A DNA stretch of 8,060 bases. Origin: Candidatus Gribaldobacteria bacterium. GTDB lineage: Bacteria; Patescibacteriota; Minisyncoccia; Minisyncoccales; CG1-02-41-26. Where the stretch lies: the NCBI GenBank assembly GCA_026396775.1, contig JAPLWD010000063.1, positions 1 to 8,060 of the forward strand, in the 5' to 3' direction. The notes beneath the pieces are model-generated. The model worked only from the letters and a program-made list of their open reading frames with translations, was not told where the DNA came from and made no database searches. The translations under genes and the position numbers were made by a program. Positions 5,241 to 8,060 of the stretch are shown piece by piece (the first letter of the stretch is position 1; each line of letters begins with the position of its first letter).

Positions 5241-5377
5241 CATTTTCTTTTTAGAAAAGGAGGTCAACGCCCGACGCCCAACATGCTTGAGGGCCTAAAG
5301 CCTTGGCAAGGTAGTATAGAAATATACGAGCCCTGACAATCGCAACCCTTAACTTTTATAGTCGTCGGGCTTTTTTC
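5241..5377 (+). ncRNA. Candidate structured non-coding RNA with its own intrinsic terminator
   Basis: No ORF of useful size lies here, but the plus strand folds extensively. GCCCGACG (5269-5276) pairs perfectly with CGTCGGGC (5363-5370), closing the whole domain, and TTTTTT (5371-5376) follows. Inside, CCTT/AAGG (5301-5304, 5308-5311) and GTATA/TATAC with a GAAA tetraloop (5314-5327) form two hairpins. They can be enclosed either by AGGGC/GCCCT (5290-5294, 5330-5334) or by TTGAGGG/CCCTTAA (5287-5293, 5346-5352). Upstream, TTTTCT/AGAAAA makes a small hairpin, followed by a strong AGGAGGT (5261-5264 is its end) with no start codon at normal distance. No downstream plus-strand gene follows for 1.8 kb, so a cis-riboswitch role is unlikely and a trans-acting RNA is favoured. 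It does not match RNase P RNA, tmRNA, SRP RNA or a riboswitch consensus I know. The 5' end is approximate. Confidence 0.5.
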
Positions 5378-5381
5378 TTAC

Positions 5382-5418
5382 AAAAAAATAGAGGCAACTC
5401 ATAATTGAGCTGCCTCTA
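5382..5418 (-). terminator. Intrinsic terminator of the minus-strand membrane-protein operon
   Basis: TAGAGGCA-a-CTCA pairs with TGAG-c-TGCCTCTA around a TAAT loop (5389-5418), with one internal mismatch. The A-run at 5382-5388 gives seven U residues on the minus-strand transcript. It sits back to back with the structured-RNA terminator on the other strand. The remaining gap, 5419-5523, holds no ORF. It shows only a small CTGGG/CCCAG hairpin (5429-5444) and purine-rich SD-like sequence on the minus strand. Confidence 0.88.
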
Positions 5419-5523
5419 CTTGAATCAGCTGGGCACAAACCCAGATCTCTTAAACTTCTAAATGTATCTCCTTCGTTCTCCTTTTTTAATAAGGATGCAA
5501 GAAATAACTCGCTGTCCTTTACA

Positions 5524-5871
5524 TTACACCGAATTAGGCTTTTTTAGCCAGTTTTTTATAGCTCTTTCGAAGAGTCCACTAAGTAACCCCCCTAACAAAA
5601 TTATCAAGTAAAGCGCGCAACCTATGACAGGTTGTAATTTTGAGATGCCTACACCCCACAGACAGAAAAGCGCCAAAAGAATAATCGTGATCAAGATAAA
5701 AGGCACTCCCCTTTTGACCCAACCTAGTCTCACTATCGCTCTCCCTGCTATCAAGGCAGTGATGATAATGGCAATCCGGGCTGCCTCGCCCACCTTCAAT
5801 AATGTGAGGGGAGTAAAGACGATCGAAAAAGTCGCTACTACCGTCAATGAAAAAGCCTCTATGCGCTTCAT
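5524..5871 (-). CDS. Small four-segment membrane protein of unknown function
   Basis: This 115-aa protein has four hydrophobic segments (about 7-25, 30-48, 56-75 and 80-99) and a short basic tail (FERAIKNWLKKPNSV). Basic loops (GRAIVRLGWVKRG) favour an inside location for the second connector. The ATG at 5871 is preceded by CAAAGGAGG (5885-5877) with a 5-base spacing, one of the best ribosome sites in the window. That site lies inside the last codons of the upstream ORF, whose TGA overlaps this ATG as ATGA. The operon ends at the terminator at 5382-5418. I recognise no family. Confidence 0.7.
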   Translation of the reverse strand: MKRIEAFSLTVVATFSIVFTPLTLLKVGEAARIAIIITALIAGRAIVRLGWVKRGVPFILITIILLALFCLWGVGISKLQPVIGCALYLIILLGGLLSGLFERAIKNWLKKPNSV

Positions 5872-6182
5872 GTTATCCTCCTTTGTAGCCTTACCTTTTT
5901 AAAAGGTATTTTTAGCTCTTTAATATTTTTGACAAAGACGCTAAAAAAATAATTTGTCATCCTTTTCGTTATCCTAAATACTAAACGCCCCACTAAGACG
6001 CAACAAATCCCAGTTAGGTAGATCATTGATAAGTCAATAACCTTTATAATAAAAACGACTACTCCGGGAGGGTCTGCCGTGCCCCTGGACACCGAAAAAG
6101 AAAATGAAACAACCACAAACAAAGTCCAGAGCATTAGGCTATTAACTAACCCCATCATTTGGATGTTGCAGATTGCCACCAA
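5868..6182 (-). CDS. Membrane protein of unknown function, start unclear, possibly frame-broken
   Basis: This 104-aa frame has two clear membrane segments (about 15-32 and 41-67), a basic stretch (FRITKRM) and a Lys/Arg-rich C-terminus. Its only early start is a TTG (6182) with no ribosome site, and the frame stays open and hydrophobic upstream (…SIIAISLFAIGLLVAIC) to about 6228 without an ATG. A well-formed start (AGGAGGG plus ATG at 6304) exists one frame away, opening a 30-residue signal-like peptide that stops at 6212. Adding one base between them would give a single protein of about 145 residues, with a signal or first membrane segment followed by three more. This is inferred, and an independent reinitiating ORF remains possible. 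It is coupled by ATGA to the next membrane protein. Confidence 0.5.
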   Translation of the reverse strand: MVAICNIQMMGLVNSLMLWTLFVVVSFSFSVSRGTADPPGVVVFIIKVIDLSMIYLTGICCVLVGRLVFRITKRMTNYFFSVFVKNIKELKIPFKKVRLQRRIT

Positions 6183-6211
6183 TAGCCCAATGGCAAATAG
6201 CGAAATCGCTA

Positions 6212-6304
6212 TTATACTGACACAGGTGATTCATCCCCATGAGCTAACGAGCTAGCTAGGAGCAGAATCATGTAGCTGATTATCGCATTAATTAGTAGCT
6301 TCAT
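6212..6304 (-). CDS. Short signal-peptide-like ORF (30 aa), possible N-terminus of the following gene
   Basis: The ATG at 6304 is preceded by AGGAGGG (6315-6309) at good spacing and lies about 45 bases downstream of a strong promoter. The peptide starts MKLLINAIISYMILLLASSLA, an N-terminal signal sequence with a plausible cleavage after SSLA, then HGDESPVSV and a TAA. The strong expression signals say translation begins here. Either it is a tiny secreted peptide, or its frame was broken and it originally ran on into the hydrophobic frame of 5868-6182. I favour the second, with modest confidence. Confidence 0.45.
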   Translation of the reverse strand: MKLLINAIISYMILLLASSLAHGDESPVSV

Positions 6305-6355
6305 TTCACCCTCCTAGGAAATGTTTTTTCAATATAAAATTGTTAAGGTAATGAT

Positions 6356-6384
6356 ACAATATAATAATTATACTATTTTGTCAA
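6356..6384 (-). promoter_or_regulatory. Promoter of the small membrane-protein operon
   Basis: The minus strand has a perfect -35 TTGACA (6384-6379), a 17-base spacer and TATTGT (6361-6356). An alternative TATATT lies at 15 bases. Transcription should start near 6349, leaving a leader of about 45 bases that ends in AGGAGGG before the ATG at 6304. The surrounding DNA is very AT-rich. A GGCTCC/GGAGCC hairpin (6396-6415) lies just upstream. Confidence 0.65.
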
Positions 6385-6395
6385 GTTAGCGAACA

Positions 6396-6415
6396 GGCTC
6401 CTACCTTCGGGAGCC
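6396..6415. repeat. GC-rich hairpin between rnhB and the membrane-protein operon
   Basis: GGCTCC (6396-6401) pairs with GGAGCC (6410-6415) around an 8-base loop. It lies 67-86 bases past the rnhB stop and directly before the -35 box of the next minus-strand promoter. It could end rnhB transcription, but no U-tract follows on the minus strand, so I do not call it an intrinsic terminator. Confidence 0.5.
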
Positions 6416-6481
6416 GAAAAGATACCTGGGGTTTAGTTTTGGTTTTTAAAAATGAGGTGCCTGTGGAAACTTTTGTGAAGT

Positions 6482-7081
6482 TTAGTTTTTTAGTTTAAAA
6501 ACTTTAAAAGTTTTGCGATGAATTTTGCAGAATCCATTTTTTTGAATAGCCTCTAAATGCAGTTTGGTGCCGTAGCCTTTGTGCTGGTTAAAACCATATT
6601 GAGGGTATTGTTTATGATAATTGTCCATCAGGCGATCCCGATGTACTTTGGCCACAATTGAGGCTAGGGCAATCAAAGAAATCTTTTCGTCTCCTTTGAT
6701 GATGCTTTGTTGTGGCCTAGTTATAGGTATAGCAAAATTGCCATCAATCAAAAGCTGGTCGGCCTTATGGCCTATTTTCTTTTCCAAACTTTTCACCGCC
6801 CGAACCATCGCCAATTTTGTAGCCTGCAAAATATTAATTTTATCAATCACCTTTTCTGAAACTCGGCCAATCCCCCACTTTACCTTGGGGTCTTTCTTTA
6901 AAATTTCGTAGATGGCTTCTCTTTTTTGAAATTTAATTTTTTTAGAATCTTTAATCCCCTTTTCAAATATTAAAGTTTCGTAACTCGCTGGAGCAATTAA
7001 AGCGCAGACTACCACTGGCCCAGCCAACGGTCCTCTGCCCACCTCATCTACCCCAAAAATAACTTCAGGATTTTTATTCAT
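6482..7081 (-). CDS. rnhB: Ribonuclease HII
   Basis: RNase HII cuts RNA in RNA-DNA hybrids and removes single ribonucleotides misincorporated into DNA. The 199-aa protein is full length for the family. It has FGVDEVGRGPLAGPVVV (9-25) with the catalytic Asp12-Glu13 pair and the GRG substrate-sensing motif, then DSKK (45-48). LLIDGN supplies Asp113 and KGDEKISLIALASIVAKVHRD supplies Asp131. YGFNQHKGYGTKLHLEAI (161-178) and the C-terminal GFCKIHRKTF follow. All four acidic active-site residues are present, so it should be active. The ATG at 7081 has no Shine-Dalgarno sequence, and a TACAAT box (7104-7099) only about 18 bases upstream suggests a very short leader. It is divergent from pyrK. Confidence 0.97.
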   Translation of the reverse strand: MNKNPEVIFGVDEVGRGPLAGPVVVCALIAPASYETLIFEKGIKDSKKIKFQKREAIYEILKKDPKVKWGIGRVSEKVIDKINILQATKLAMVRAVKSLEKKIGHKADQLLIDGNFAIPITRPQQSIIKGDEKISLIALASIVAKVHRDRLMDNYHKQYPQYGFNQHKGYGTKLHLEAIQKNGFCKIHRKTFKVFKLKN

Positions 7082-7091
7082 ATAGCATCGT

Positions 7092-7104
7092 TACAATTAT
7101 TGTA
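7092..7104. promoter_or_regulatory. Palindromic TACAAT-T-ATTGTA, likely -10 box of rnhB
   Basis: The 13-bp sequence is a perfect palindrome about a central T, so it presents TACAAT (5 of 6 to the -10 consensus) on both strands. On the minus strand it would start transcription near 7092, just 11 bases before the rnhB ATG. No good -35 is visible. It could also serve as an operator in the rnhB-pyrK divergent gap, where GTTAG-CGA-CTAAC (7121-7133) is a second short palindrome. Confidence 0.4.
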
Positions 7105-7162
7105 TCACATTTCCTTGCTTGTTAGCGACTAACCTGCTAAATTCAAACCGAACCAGAACTAT

Positions 7163-7168
7163 TACAAT
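7163..7168 (+). promoter_or_regulatory. Possible -10 box of pyrKD
   Basis: TACAAT (7163-7168) matches 5 of 6 -10 positions and lies 9 bases ahead of the GGAGG ribosome site. A weak -35-like ATTCAA (7141-7146) lies 16 bases upstream. The start of transcription would be near 7175, giving a leader of about 15 bases before the TTG at 7190. An alternative pair, TTGCTT and TAAATT, lies further upstream. Confidence 0.3.
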
Positions 7169-7189
7169 ATTTTATTGGAGGTGATTAGA

Positions 7190-7999
7190 TTGATTTATCA
7201 CGGTAAAACCATTGTTTCCTATGTTGAAACAATGGGGCAATACTCTCGCTTATTGCTTGAATTTCCTCAAGATGTTCAACCTTTATTTTTAGCTGCCAAA
7301 GCCGGTCAATATATTTTAGTTAAATGCGAAGGTCATTTATTATGGAGGCCATTTAGTATCAATTTTGTTGAGGGCAAGCGAGTTTATATCTTTTTTCAGA
7401 TAAAGGGTGCTGGTACTGATTGGTTATCGAAGCGAGTAATTGGCGATGAGGTTGAAATTAGAGGTCCTTTAGGTCAAGGGTTTAAAGTGCTTCTCAAAGA
7501 ACAAGCTCAATTGCCAATATTGGTGGCAGGCGGAATAGGACTAGCCCCACTATATTACTTGCGAGAACAGCTATTTTCTTGGAGGTATAATTTTGAGAGA
7601 GTAGCTTTACTAATCGGAGCTCAAAAGGATTGCTGTCTTGTTAGCAAAGAAATGTTAGTCAGTGGAGCAACTCTAGCTACAAATGATGGTTCGGTAGGCT
7701 TTTGCGGAACAGTTATCGAAACCCTATTAGAAGCATTAAAAGGCGAGGAGGGTGAGGGTTTTTCTAAAATTATTTACGCGGCTGGCCCAGCGTTGATGTT
7801 GCGAGAAGTAGCTAGAATAGCTGCTGAATGGAAAATCCCCTGCCAAGTATTGCTAGAAGAAAGAATCGCCTGTGGTAGCGGAGCTTGCTATGGGTGCGTT
7901 ATCAAAACAATCAATGGGTATAAACGGGTTTGTTGCGATGGACCGGTTTTTAACGCCGAGGAGGTAGATTGGAATGAATACACAGAATTTGCTTGTTGA
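7190..7999 (+). CDS. pyrK: Dihydroorotate dehydrogenase B, electron-transfer subunit
   Basis: PyrK carries FAD and a 2Fe-2S cluster and passes electrons from dihydroorotate oxidation in PyrD to NAD+, within de novo pyrimidine synthesis. I start it at TTG 7190, because GGAGGTGA (7177-7184) sits at normal distance before it. The in-frame TTG at 7175 overlaps that site. This gives 269 residues. The FAD-binding RPFSI motif lies at 53-57 and GPLGQGF at 92-98. The nucleotide-binding GGIGLAPL lies at 114-121, and the cluster cysteines at 228, 233, 236 and 248, in ACGSGACYGC and RVCCDGPVF. All key residues are present, so it should be functional. Its last 26 bases overlap the start of pyrD, so the subunits are translated together. 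Confidence 0.93.
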   Translation: MIYHGKTIVSYVETMGQYSRLLLEFPQDVQPLFLAAKAGQYILVKCEGHLLWRPFSINFVEGKRVYIFFQIKGAGTDWLSKRVIGDEVEIRGPLGQGFKVLLKEQAQLPILVAGGIGLAPLYYLREQLFSWRYNFERVALLIGAQKDCCLVSKEMLVSGATLATNDGSVGFCGTVIETLLEALKGEEGEGFSKIIYAAGPALMLREVARIAAEWKIPCQVLLEERIACGSGACYGCVIKTINGYKRVCCDGPVFNAEEVDWNEYTEFAC

Positions 8000-8060
8000 G
8001 TTGTTTGGCAAAAATATTTTACCAATATTCAATGCTTCGGGAACTTTTGACCCTTTGTGT
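7974..8060 (+). CDS. pyrD: Dihydroorotate dehydrogenase B catalytic subunit, start only
   Basis: An ATG at 7974, preceded by GAGGAGG (7958-7964), opens a frame that stays open to the right edge for 29 codons. It reads MNTQNLLVELFGKNILPIFN, then ASGTFDPLC. The P-I-F-N-A-S-G-T-F segment is the N-terminal FMN-domain motif (NASGTF) of class 1 dihydroorotate dehydrogenases. Directly following pyrK, it should be the class 1B PyrD, which oxidises dihydroorotate to orotate and passes the electrons to PyrK. The rest of the gene lies outside the window. Confidence 0.88.
   Translation, partial: MNTQNLLVELFGKNILPIFNASGTFDPLC

Noticed and set aside
5283..5336. 17-codon ORF (MLEGLKPWQGSIEIYEP) inside the structured RNA
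   Set aside because: It is about 18 bases from the ribosome-like site, is buried in stems, and has no leader-peptide pattern of repeated regulatory codons.
5241..5377. tRNA, tmRNA, RNase P RNA, SRP RNA or T-box leader
   Set aside because: No T-loop, no CCA-type acceptor, no tmRNA or RNase P consensus, no SRP GNRA/AGCA apical pattern, and no T-box bulge could be found by eye.
5868..6304. Alternative genetic code (TGA as Gly) to explain the broken membrane ORF
   Set aside because: Two TGA stops overlap the next ATG cleanly, pyrK ends at TGA just inside pyrD, and the break near 6212 involves TAA and TAG rather than TGA.

Overview
The window looks like an AT-rich fragment from a small-genome bacterium, most likely a member of the Candidate Phyla Radiation (Patescibacteria). 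This is an inference from the L32 N-terminus (MGGVP...[12 protein letters not shown]), the low-complexity C-terminal tails on S16, NusB and probably L32, the compact rpmF-nusB-rnc-rpsP block, AT-rich intergenic repeats, and a mix of good Shine-Dalgarno sites with starts that have none. Stops include TGA, and two TGA stops overlap the next ATG as ATGA, so the code looks standard rather than TGA=Gly.

Layout. (1) 1-997, minus: a five-segment membrane protein coupled by an ATGA overlap to a lipoprotein that runs off the left edge. (2) 1004-1365: intergenic, with two inverted repeats and a good promoter for the next operon. (3) 1366-1856, plus: hicB-hicA toxin-antitoxin pair, ending at a bidirectional terminator. 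(4) 3835 down to 1936, minus: rpmF (L32), nusB, rnc (RNase III), rpsP (S16), a ribosome-biogenesis and RNA-processing block. As written, rnc is broken in the middle and rpmF loses frame near its C-terminus. (5) 4078-5031, plus: a divergent NagB/RpiA-fold sugar-phosphate isomerase or deaminase with its own terminator. (6) 5206-5377, plus: a candidate stand-alone structured RNA, with a possible promoter, a long closing stem and an intrinsic terminator. It faces a terminator for the opposite strand. (7) 6384 down to 5524, minus: a promoter, a 30-aa signal-peptide-like ORF, a membrane ORF without a good start, and a second membrane protein coupled to it by ATGA. (8) 7081-6482, minus: rnhB (RNase HII). 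(9) 7190-8060, plus: pyrK and the start of pyrD, the electron-transfer and catalytic subunits of a class 1B dihydroorotate dehydrogenase.

How the parts fit: L32 and S16 are ribosomal proteins, NusB acts in rRNA antitermination, RNase III processes rRNA precursors, and RNase HII removes RNA from DNA. PyrK and PyrD make orotate for pyrimidine synthesis. The two small membrane-protein cassettes are unrecognised accessory genes. The most interesting unexplained element is the structured RNA at about 5241-5377. The most informative anomalies are the frame breaks in rnc (apparent loss of one copy of a 7-bp tandem repeat), in rpmF (apparent loss of one A from an A-run) and possibly in the membrane ORF near 6212. 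All three are one base short modulo 3, so sequence error must be weighed against real decay.
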